From Candidatus Dormiibacterota bacterium (lineage in GTDB: Bacteria; Chloroflexota; Dormibacteria; Aeolococcales; Bog-877), in assembly GCA_003135035.1 (NCBI GenBank), contig PLDE01000152.1, forward strand, positions 1 to 6,805: a stretch of DNA of 6,805 nt. Reading direction: 5' to 3'. Below, in pieces: positions 1-6,266 of the stretch (within the stretch, counting starts at the first letter, position 1; every line of letters begins with the position of its first letter). The position numbers and the translations under genes are program-made. The notes below the pieces were generated by a model. That model did not search any database. It worked only from the letters and a program-made list of their open reading frames with translations, and was not told where the DNA came from.

Positions 1-574
1 GAGAATACCCGTTGGTGTGCAGACCGCTCGAAGGCAGCGCCAGCAGCGCGTCTCCGGGACGCACGCGCCGCGGATCGAGCTGCTTCTTTCGTTCGACGGC
101 GCCCACGATAAATCCGGCGAGGTCATATTCGCCCGGCGAATAGAAATCCGGCATTTCCGCCGTCTCGCCGCCGATGAGCGAGCAGCCCGCCTTTTTCGCG
201 GCGCGGCTCATTCCTTCGATCACCTGCTCGACGATTTCCGCGTCCAGCTTCCCCATCGCGAGATAATCGAGGAAGAAGAGCGGCTCGGCTCCGGTGGTGA
301 GGACGTCGTTGACGCAGTGGTTGACGATGTCCTGGCCGATTCCCTGGTGACGACCCACCGCCACGGCCACCTTGGACTTGGTGCCAACGGAGTCGGTCGA
401 GCTGACCAGAACCGCATCGGAAGGCAGGTTCTGGCCCAACTTCCATACCGCAGCGAAGGGCCCGATTCCGGCCAGCACGGACGCGTTGTGAGTAGTCGCA
501 GCGAGCTCGCCGACCCGGACCACCGCGGCTTGAGCACGGCCCCGGTCGACACCGGCGTCGGCGTACCGGCTCAA
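1..574 (-). CDS. purM: Phosphoribosylformylglycinamidine cyclo-ligase (AIR synthetase), 3' end beyond window
   Basis: PurM is the cytosolic enzyme that closes the imidazole ring, converting FGAM plus ATP to AIR, the step after the PurSQL complex. My reading of the minus strand gives 191 residues before the left edge; family members run to about 340-350, so slightly over half is present. Visible landmarks are the N-terminal YADAGVD (residues 4-10), the nucleotide-binding motif STDSVGTK (59-66, usually STDGVGTK), NHCVND (85-90), GAEPLFFLDY (95-104), GGETAEMP (135-142), GEYDLAGF (148-155) and SSGLHTNGYS (182-191). The start is TTG at 574-572: it is the only one that yields the family N-terminus, and it follows a good Shine-Dalgarno sequence. 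The gene begins 30 nt after the purF stop and is evidently in the same operon. Codon use changes in the last 87 visible codons (see findings). The identification is secure; the far end is simply off the window. Confidence 0.96.
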   Translation of the reverse strand, partial: MSRYADAGVDRGRAQAAVVRVGELAATTHNASVLAGIGPFAAVWKLGQNLPSDAVLVSSTDSVGTKSKVAVAVGRHQGIGQDIVNHCVNDVLTTGAEPLFFLDYLAMGKLDAEIVEQVIEGMSRAAKKAGCSLIGGETAEMPDFYSPGEYDLAGFIVGAVERKKQLDPRRVRPGDALLALPSSGLHTNGYS

Positions 575-586
575 ATCACCTCTCCC
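575..586 (-). promoter_or_regulatory. Ribosome binding site of purM
   Basis: Read on the minus strand, GGGAG at 586-582 is followed by AGGTGAT at 581-575 and then the TTG start at 574. GGGAG sits 7 nt from TTG, a normal spacing. The adjoining GAGGTGA also matches the 16S rRNA 3' end but is too close to the start to be the main site. This purine-rich element is what selects the TTG; no ATG or GTG in this frame fits the conserved N-terminus. Confidence 0.75.
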
Positions 587-604
587 ACCCCGGGACTCGT
601 CCCC

Positions 605-2101
605 TCAGCCTTCAAGGGCCAGTTTGTCCATCTCCAGCTGCTGCGGTACCTGCACCGGGTAGGCGCCGTCGAGGCAGGCGAAGCAGAAGCCGGAGCCGCT
701 GCTGCCGGCACGCAGTGCCTGGCGGAGCCCGTCCAAGCTGAGGTAGGCAAGCGAGTCGGCGCCGATCAGATCGCGCACCTCCTCGAGAGTGCGGCCGGCG
801 GCGATCAACTCGCTCCGGCTGGCGATGTCGATGCCCATGAAGCAGGGGAAGCGGATCGGTGGCGAGGCGACCCTCATGTGGACCTCTCGAGCTCCCGCCC
901 GACGCAGTGCCTCGACGATCTGGCGGGAAGTCGAGCCGCGGACGATGGAGTCATCGACCAGGATCACCCGCTTGCCCTCGAGAACGTGGCGCATGGGGTT
1001 GAACTTGAGCCTGACCCCGGCATCGCGCATGCCCTGCTCGGGCTGGAGGAAGGTGCGGTTGATGTAGCGCGACTTCATCATGCCCTCAGCGAAGGGAACC
1101 CGGCTCTCCTCGGCGAAACCGATCGCGGCTGGGGTCCCCGAGTCGGGAAGCGGGATGACCAAGTCAGCCGAGACAGGCGCCTCCTGGGCCAGGCGCACGC
1201 CCATGGCCCGCCGAGCCTCGTAGAGGCTGCGCTCCTGGAGGACGGAGTCCGGCCGGGCGAAGTAGATGAATTCGAAAGAGCACATGGCCGGTTGCCGGCG
1301 CACCCCGAAGGTGGCACTGCGCAGGCCGTCCCGATCGATGGTGACGATCTCCCCGGGGCGCACTTCGCGCACCAACTTGGCGCCGACCACGTCGAGGGCG
1401 CAGGTCTCGCTGGCGATGATGTAGCCGTCCCCGCCCGGCGCACCGAGCTCACCGAGTCGACCGATGCACAGGGGTCGGATGCCCAGCTCGTCACGGGCGG
1501 CGACCAGGCTGTCGCGGGTGATGAAACCGAGCGAGTAGGCGCCCTGAGCCCGCGGTAGGGCTCGCTGCAGCACTACTTCCAGTCGCTCTCCGGGAGTGCG
1601 GGCCAGAAGGGTCGCCAGCACCTCGCTGTCACTTGAGGTCTCGAACTGCTGCCCTTCCTCGACCAGCCCGGCGTGGAGTGCCTGGGTGTTGGTCAGGTTG
1701 CCGTTGTGGGCCAGTGCCACCGGACCCAATTGACCATGCTCGAAGCTGAAGGGTTGGGCGTTGCTGAGCCGCGAGGACCCGGTCGTGGAGTAGCGGGTGT
1801 GACCGATTCCGACCGATCCTCGCAGTTGCGCCAGGGACTCGGTGGAGAAGACCTGGCCGACCAGGCCCATGTCCCGATGAAGGTGAAGGCTCTCTCCGTC
1901 CGAGGTACAGATGCCGGCCGATTCCTGGCCTCGATGCTGGAGGGCGTAGAGGCCTAGGTAGCAGAGGTTGGCGACATCCTGGCCGGGAGCGAACACTCCG
2001 AAGATGCCGCAGGCCTCGTGCAGCTTGTCGGGCGTGTCCGCGTCTTCACCGAGGGCGCCGGAGAGCGGGGCAGCGGAGCCTGGCTTGGCTGTCACCACCA
2101 C
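605..2101 (-). CDS. purF: Amidophosphoribosyltransferase (glutamine PRPP amidotransferase), Fe-S type
   Basis: PurF catalyses the committed step, glutamine plus PRPP to phosphoribosylamine. From the first of three tandem GTG codons the protein is 498 residues. The N-terminal Ntn glutaminase domain starts at Cys31 (CGIFGVF), which should become the N-terminal nucleophile after propeptide removal. It also shows GHTRYSTTG (100-108), HNGNLTN (132-138) and SSDSEV (156-161). The phosphoribosyltransferase domain shows PDSGTPAA (319-326) and the PRPP loop VILVDDSIVRGSTS (379-392). Cys274, Cys420, Cys473 and Cys476 lie in the contexts of the four [4Fe-4S] ligands of the Bacillus subtilis enzyme, so this is the propeptide-processed, iron-sulfur form. 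The family is feedback-inhibited by purine nucleotides and its cluster is oxygen-sensitive. The frame stays open upstream to 2395, but that part overlaps purL in another frame and lacks family similarity, so I start at 2101. The 30-residue propeptide is longer than the 11 residues in B. subtilis. Confidence 0.97.
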   Translation of the reverse strand: MVVTAKPGSAAPLSGALGEDADTPDKLHEACGIFGVFAPGQDVANLCYLGLYALQHRGQESAGICTSDGESLHLHRDMGLVGQVFSTESLAQLRGSVGIGHTRYSTTGSSRLSNAQPFSFEHGQLGPVALAHNGNLTNTQALHAGLVEEGQQFETSSDSEVLATLLARTPGERLEVVLQRALPRAQGAYSLGFITRDSLVAARDELGIRPLCIGRLGELGAPGGDGYIIASETCALDVVGAKLVREVRPGEIVTIDRDGLRSATFGVRRQPAMCSFEFIYFARPDSVLQERSLYEARRAMGVRLAQEAPVSADLVIPLPDSGTPAAIGFAEESRVPFAEGMMKSRYINRTFLQPEQGMRDAGVRLKFNPMRHVLEGKRVILVDDSIVRGSTSRQIVEALRRAGAREVHMRVASPPIRFPCFMGIDIASRSELIAAGRTLEEVRDLIGADSLAYLSLDGLRQALRAGSSGSGFCFACLDGAYPVQVPQQLEMDKLALEG

Positions 2102-2107
2102 AAGAAT

Positions 2108-2112
2108 ACCTT
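2108..2112 (-). promoter_or_regulatory. Probable ribosome binding site of purF
   Basis: On the minus strand AAGGT (2112-2108) stands 6-7 nt before the first of three consecutive GTG codons at 2101. It is the only Shine-Dalgarno-like element in the 55-nt purL-purF gap. It favours the first GTG over the second or third, which would be 3 or 6 nt further away. Confidence 0.5.
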
Positions 2113-2156
2113 GAAAACGAATCTGAACCAGAGCCTTGGTGGCTGGAGCAGCACGC

Positions 2157-4427
2157 TCAGGCCCCAGCCGACCAGGGACGCTCTTGACGCTCCGGAATAG
2201 CACCTTCCCAAACAGCCTTGGCCTCGGCAAGATTGATCTCGGCGAGGCCCTCCACGACGATGACCGACCCGCCCACCTGCCCGAGGTTCTGGAACGGCGT
2301 CCCGTGATCGCTGAAAAGGCGGGTGATCTCCTCCAGCGCTGCCGGACTGAAGCTGACCAGATAGCGGCCCTGGGATTCGCCGAAGAGGGCGGCAACGCTC
2401 CACCCCGGTGGCCGCTCCCCTGTCGGCCCGAGCGGCGGGCTGATTTGGGCTCCCAATCCCCCCAGTAGCGCTGACTCAGCCAGGGTCACCGCCAGCCCGC
2501 CCAGAGAACAGTCGTGGGCGGAGTTCAAAAGCCTCTGCTCGATGGCGGCGCGAATCGCCGCCGCCGAGCGCATCTCCTGCTCCAGGTCCAGTTCTGGGAC
2601 TCGTCCTTCCAGGACCCCGTGCGCCAGCCGTTGATACTCCGAGCCGCCCAACTCGACGGCGTCAGGACCGGCTCCCGGAGGTCCCACCAGTCCGATCAGG
2701 TCGCCCTCCCGGCGGAATCCCGCCCCGAGGCGCAACTCGAGGTCGGGCAAGAGGCCGACCACACCCAATGTCGGGGTGGGCGGTATCCCCTCTCCCTCGA
2801 ACTGGTTGTAGAGGCTGACGTTCCCGCTCACGACCGGGATGCCCATGGCGCGAGCCGCGTCGGCCAGGCCGGCAACCGCCTCTCCCAGCTGCCACATGAT
2901 CTCGGGGCGGTCGGGATCGCCGAAGTTGAGGCAGTTGGTTATCCCCAGCGGTTCGGCACCTACACAGGCCAGGTTGCGGACCGCCTCGGCCACGGCGATG
3001 GCGGTCGCCCTGCGGGGGTCAAGTGGGGCCGATCGATGGGCGCTGTCGACGGTGAGGGCGAGGGCGTCCGAGCGACCTCTGAGCCGAAGGACCGCGGCAT
3101 CTCCTCCGGGGCCGCTGACCGTGTCGTCGCCGACCTGGTGGTCGTACTGGCGCCAGACCCATTTGGTGTCGGCGCAGTTGGGCGATGCCAGCAGCCTGAG
3201 CCAGGCTTCTGCTGCCGACCAAGGCGGCGTCCTCAGCAGAGGATCGGCCGCGAGGATCGCCGAGACATCCGGCGGAGAGGCTTCGGGATGGCGCTCCGGG
3301 AAGCCAGAAACCAGTACCTGGAGCGGGAGGGAGGCGACCACCTCGCTAGCATCGGTGATGCGGAATATCGGCTCTTCGATCACCCTGCCGATCACGTCGC
3401 TGTGCAATCCCCAGCGCCGGAAGGCGGCTTGGAAGCGGCCTTCCATGCCCCGCCGAACCACCAGCACCATGCGCTCCTGCGATTCGCTCAGCATGACCTC
3501 GTAAGGAGTCATCTGGGCTTCCCGGCGGCTCACCTGGTCGACAGCTATCTCCAAGCCCACTCCACCTCGCTGGGCCATCTCGGCGCAGCTGCTGGTGAGG
3601 CCGGCCGCCCCGCAGTCCTGGAGCCCGACCAGGTCGGGGTCGCCGACCAACTCCAGGCAGGCCTCGAGCAGACACTTCTCCAGAAAGGGGTTGCCTACCT
3701 GGACTGCCGGCCGGCGGCCCTCGGCCGCCTCGTCCAGTTGCACCGAGGCGAAAGTCGCCCCATGGATCCCGTCGCGGCCGGTGTCGGCTCCCACCAGCAG
3801 GAGGGGATTGCCGGGTCCGGCCGCCTGAGCACGGACCAGCTGCTCGCGGCGGGCGAGGCCGACGCACATGGCGTTGACCAGGCAGTTGTGCTGATAGGCG
3901 GCGTCGAAGTAGGTCTCTCCCCCGACCGTGGGCACACCGACGCAGTTGCCGTACCAGCCAATCCCCTCCACTACCCGGGCGAAGCGCTGGCGCTGACGAA
4001 GATCGTCGGCATCGCCGAATCGGATCCCGTCGAGAAGGGCGACCGGTCTCGCCCCCATGGCGAAGCGGTCGCGCAGGATGCCGCCCACACCGGTGGCCGC
4101 TCCCTGGACCGGCTCTACCGCGCTGGGGTGGTTGTGGGATTCGATCTTGAAGCAGCAGAGGAGATCGCCGCCGAGGTCGACCACGCCGGCGTTCTCGCCC
4201 GGACCCTGGACCACGCGGGGGCCGCTCGAGGGCAGCTGGCGCAGGAGCGCCTTGGAGGTCTTGTAGGAGCAGTGCTCGGACCAGAGCGCTCCCAACATGC
4301 CCAGCTCGAGGCGGTTGGGAACGCGGCCCAGCTGGTCGCTCGCTGCCTGGTACTCAGACTCGGTGAGAGCCAGTTCCCTAAGCTCGGCGGCGGACGGGAC
4401 TGGTGACGACGCGGGCGCCAACGTCAT
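2157..4427 (-). CDS. purL: Phosphoribosylformylglycinamidine synthase subunit II (small-type PurL)
   Basis: PurL is the ATP-dependent synthetase subunit that converts FGAR to FGAM with ammonia supplied by PurQ. At 756 residues it is the small form that needs PurS and PurQ, not the roughly 1300-residue fused enzyme. It carries two tandem AIRS-like halves. In the first are WSEHCSYK with the conserved histidine (residues 49-56), ESHNHPS (96-102), [12 protein letters not shown] (160-171), [15 protein letters not shown] (270-284) and MLSESQERM (312-320). The second half begins near WRQYDHQV (425-432) and shows GPGGDAAV (439-446), [10 protein letters not shown] (500-509), SGNVSLYN (534-541), [11 protein letters not shown] and FGESQGRY. 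At residues 461-467 the text is DSAHRSA, where the Bacillus enzyme has DCNSRYL. The ATG at 4427 overlaps the purQ stop as ATGA, so translation is probably coupled. It is the only ATG start among the visible starts. The stop is TGA at 2159-2157. Confidence 0.98.
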   Translation of the reverse strand: MTLAPASSPVPSAAELRELALTESEYQAASDQLGRVPNRLELGMLGALWSEHCSYKTSKALLRQLPSSGPRVVQGPGENAGVVDLGGDLLCCFKIESHNHPSAVEPVQGAATGVGGILRDRFAMGARPVALLDGIRFGDADDLRQRQRFARVVEGIGWYGNCVGVPTVGGETYFDAAYQHNCLVNAMCVGLARREQLVRAQAAGPGNPLLLVGADTGRDGIHGATFASVQLDEAAEGRRPAVQVGNPFLEKCLLEACLELVGDPDLVGLQDCGAAGLTSSCAEMAQRGGVGLEIAVDQVSRREAQMTPYEVMLSESQERMVLVVRRGMEGRFQAAFRRWGLHSDVIGRVIEEPIFRITDASEVVASLPLQVLVSGFPERHPEASPPDVSAILAADPLLRTPPWSAAEAWLRLLASPNCADTKWVWRQYDHQVGDDTVSGPGGDAAVLRLRGRSDALALTVDSAHRSAPLDPRRATAIAVAEAVRNLACVGAEPLGITNCLNFGDPDRPEIMWQLGEAVAGLADAARAMGIPVVSGNVSLYNQFEGEGIPPTPTLGVVGLLPDLELRLGAGFRREGDLIGLVGPPGAGPDAVELGGSEYQRLAHGVLEGRVPELDLEQEMRSAAAIRAAIEQRLLNSAHDCSLGGLAVTLAESALLGGLGAQISPPLGPTGERPPGWSVAALFGESQGRYLVSFSPAALEEITRLFSDHGTPFQNLGQVGGSVIVVEGLAEINLAEAKAVWEGAIPERQERPWSAGA

Positions 4428-5128
4428 CCGGACCGGGGGGCCAGCTGCTGGAGGACAGCTGGGAAGAGCTGCAGACCGTGGTCGGAACCCAAAAGGAGTT
4501 CGCAGGCGCGCTCGGGGTGAGGCATCATGCCGAGAACGTTGCCCCGCTCGTTGAGGATTCCGGCGACGCTCTCCAAGGAGCCGTTGGGGTTGGCCGCAGC
4601 CGTCGCTTGACCGGAGGAGTCCGTGTAGCGGAAGGCGACTCGGCCCTCGGCGTTGAGTCGGGCCATCGTCTCCTCGTCCGCGTAGAAGCGGCCCTCACCG
4701 TGGGAGACCGGTACCTGCAGCAGCTGTCCCGGTTGCAGGGTGCCAAGGAAGGGTGACGAGGCGCGCTCCACCCGAAGCCAGCAGGGCTGACAGCGAAACT
4801 GCAGGCTGGCATTGCGGAGCAGCGCCCCCGGGAGCATGCCCGCCTCGCAGAGGATCTGGAAGCCGTTGCAGATGCCCAGCACCGGGCCGCCGGCCCGGGC
4901 ATGCTCCTGGACCGCCTCCATGAGGGGGGCAAACCTGGCGATAGCGCCGGTGCGCAGATAGTCCCCATAGGCAAAGCCGCCGGGCAGAATGACCACATCA
5001 CAGCCCTTGAGGTCACGGTCGGCGTGCCAGAGCGGAACCGCCACTGCCCCGCTGAGCTCGACGGCGTGAGCGCAGTCGCGGTCGCTCCAGGTGCCCGGGA
5101 AGACAGCGATCCCAAAGCGCAAGCTCAA
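4424..5128 (-). CDS. purQ: Phosphoribosylformylglycinamidine synthase subunit I (glutamine amidotransferase, PurQ)
   Basis: PurQ is the class I (triad) glutaminase that releases ammonia for PurL within the PurSQL complex. The 234-residue length is normal. The catalytic Cys87 lies in GICNGFQ (85-91). The other triad members are His204 and Glu206 in MMPHPER (201-207). FPGTWSDRD (10-18), [19 protein letters not shown] (48-66) and SHGEG (142-146) are typical of the family. The start is taken as TTG at 5128-5126, 5 nt after the purS TAA. A second in-frame TTG two codons later (5122) is equally possible, and no clear Shine-Dalgarno sequence precedes either, so coupling to purS translation is likely. 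The gene ends in a TGA that overlaps the purL ATG. Apart from the choice of TTG the call is secure. Confidence 0.97.
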   Translation of the reverse strand: MSLRFGIAVFPGTWSDRDCAHAVELSGAVAVPLWHADRDLKGCDVVILPGGFAYGDYLRTGAIARFAPLMEAVQEHARAGGPVLGICNGFQILCEAGMLPGALLRNASLQFRCQPCWLRVERASSPFLGTLQPGQLLQVPVSHGEGRFYADEETMARLNAEGRVAFRYTDSSGQATAAANPNGSLESVAGILNERGNVLGMMPHPERACELLLGSDHGLQLFPAVLQQLAPRSG

Positions 5129-5133
5129 GGAGC

Positions 5134-5364
5134 TTAGACCGGGCTCAGTTCGAAGCTAAAGTCCTCGATGACCCCGTTGCAGAGGAGCCGGCGACACATC
5201 TCTTCGACCCGGGCCCCCGCCTTCTCCTGATCCGGGCCTTCCAGCTCGAGGCGGATGAACTTCCCGACTCGCGCCCCGCCCACCTCGGGGTAACCGACCG
5301 CGTGCAGGGCCTCCTGGACCACCAGCCCCTGGGGATCGTTGACCACCTCCTTGAGGGAGACCAC
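5134..5364 (-). CDS. purS: Phosphoribosylformylglycinamidine synthase subunit PurS (start uncertain)
   Basis: PurS is the small dimeric subunit that bridges PurL and PurQ and is needed for ammonia transfer in the FGAM synthase complex; it is found only with small-type PurL. From the first usable start, GTG at 5364-5362, it is 76 residues. Conserved parts are SLKEVVNDPQG (residues 3-13), VQEALHAVGY (16-25), ARVGKF (31-36) and MCRRLLCNGVIEDF (55-68). Homologues are usually 80-84 residues and start with another six or so residues of beta-strand. Here the frame upstream of the GTG reads F-V-A-E-V (5379-5365), which matches that missing strand but has no ATG, GTG or TTG before it. Either the protein is genuinely short, or initiation is non-standard, or the sequence has an error near the purC stop. 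Identity is certain; the 5' end is not. Confidence 0.9.
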   Translation of the reverse strand: MVSLKEVVNDPQGLVVQEALHAVGYPEVGGARVGKFIRLELEGPDQEKAGARVEEMCRRLLCNGVIEDFSFELSPV

Positions 5365-5372
5365 GACCTCGG

Positions 5373-6266
5373 CTACAAATCGCTGCCGGTGATCCGTCTC
5401 GAGGCCTCCAGATAGCGGTGACGGGTCTCGCGGACCAGCTCTTCCGGGAGCGGGGGCGGAGGTGGGTTGCGGTCCCAGCCGGTGGAGAGCAGGTAGTCGC
5501 GCACCAGCTGCTTGTCGAACCCGTGGGGAGATCGGCCGGGCGGCTGATCCAGGTCCCAGAGCCGCGACGAGTCGGGAGTCAGCAGCTCATCGATCAGGGT
5601 CAGCGAGCCTCCGATCATGCCGAATTCGAACTTGCTGTCGACCAGAATGAATCCCGACTCCTGGCAGTGCACCTGGGCGAGCCGGAAGATGCGCAGGCTG
5701 AGCTCCTCCAGGCGCCGCGCCAGCTCGCTGCCGACCTGCCTGGCCAGCTGGCTGCGGCTGATGTTCTCGTCGTGGCCGGTGTCGTTCTTGGTGGCCGGGG
5801 TGAAGCGCAGCTCAGGCAGCTCGCCGCCGAACTCCAACCCCTGGGGAAGCGGCTCGGAGGCCAGCGTCCCGTGCTCTTGGTACTCCTGCCAACCGCTTCC
5901 CGCCAACCGGCTGCGAACCACGCACTCGATGTCAATCCGTTCCGCCTTGGCCACGAACATGCCCCGTCCGCCGAGCTGTTCCAGAGCCCCTCGGGGGAGG
6001 GCACCGGGATCGTCGGGACGGAGGTGGTTGGGCACCAGGTCGGCGGTGGTCCGAAACCAGTAGCGGGACATGGCGGCGAGGACTCGACCCCGGTCCGGGA
6101 TGAGGGTGGGAAGGACACTGTCAAAGGCGGAGACCCGGTCCGTGGAGACCATCAGCAACTGATCACCGAGATCGAAGGTGTCCCTGACCTTGCCCCGCCG
6201 GAAGAGGGGCAAGCCGGGCAGATCGATCTCGCCAACACCCGCGCCCAGTGCCTCGCTGTCAGCCAC
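5373..6266 (-). CDS. purC: Phosphoribosylaminoimidazole-succinocarboxamide synthase (SAICAR synthetase)
   Basis: PurC joins CAIR and aspartate, using ATP, to give SAICAR. The 297-residue product belongs to the longer class of the family (the yeast Ade1-like length), not the roughly 240-residue Bacillus form. It contains RGKVRDTFD (24-32), the SAICAR synthetase signature region STDRVSAFDS (41-50), ERIDIECVVRSRLAGSGW (109-126), KNDTGHDENIS (160-170) and the second signature LVDSKFEFG (208-216), followed by DELLTPDSSRLWD (226-238) and DKQLVRDYL (251-259). Five prolines in a row (268-272) precede LPEEL. The start is GTG at 6266-6264, overlapping the purB stop by 8 nt (GTGGCTGA). A G-rich tract just upstream inside purB may serve as a weak binding site. 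It ends in TAG at 5375-5373, and RITGSDL is a natural-looking C-terminus. Confidence 0.97.
   Translation of the reverse strand: MADSEALGAGVGEIDLPGLPLFRRGKVRDTFDLGDQLLMVSTDRVSAFDSVLPTLIPDRGRVLAAMSRYWFRTTADLVPNHLRPDDPGALPRGALEQLGGRGMFVAKAERIDIECVVRSRLAGSGWQEYQEHGTLASEPLPQGLEFGGELPELRFTPATKNDTGHDENISRSQLARQVGSELARRLEELSLRIFRLAQVHCQESGFILVDSKFEFGMIGGSLTLIDELLTPDSSRLWDLDQPPGRSPHGFDKQLVRDYLLSTGWDRNPPPPPLPEELVRETRHRYLEASRRITGSDL

Noticed and set aside
17..1558. A 513-codon open frame on the plus strand opposite purM and purF
   Set aside because: It runs antisense across two conserved genes and the gap between them. Its product resembles nothing I recognise and has shadow-like composition.
2102..2156. 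Possible hairpin (AGCC/GGCT with loop ACCAA) in the purL-purF gap as a terminator or attenuator
   Set aside because: The stem is only 4 bp before a bulge and no T-tract follows. It falls within an operon whose downstream genes belong to the same pathway.
2102..2395. Extension of the purF frame upstream by 98 codons
   Set aside because: Most of it overlaps the conserved C-terminus of PurL in a different frame, and it would put an implausible 128-residue segment before the catalytic cysteine.
2514..4406. A 630-codon open frame on the plus strand opposite purL
   Set aside because: It is the antisense shadow of a fully conserved purL in GC-rich DNA. Its translation is rich in Arg, Gly, Ala and Gln without recognisable domains.
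5099..5101. Asn missing from the FPGSN motif of PurQ (FPGTW here) as an anomaly
   Set aside because: FPGT variants with other residues at this position occur in the family as I know it, and the catalytic triad is intact.
6259..6266. purB-purC overlap as a sign of frameshift or gene damage
   Set aside because: Both proteins have intact conserved ends, and an 8-nt overlap is a normal coupling arrangement in compact operons.
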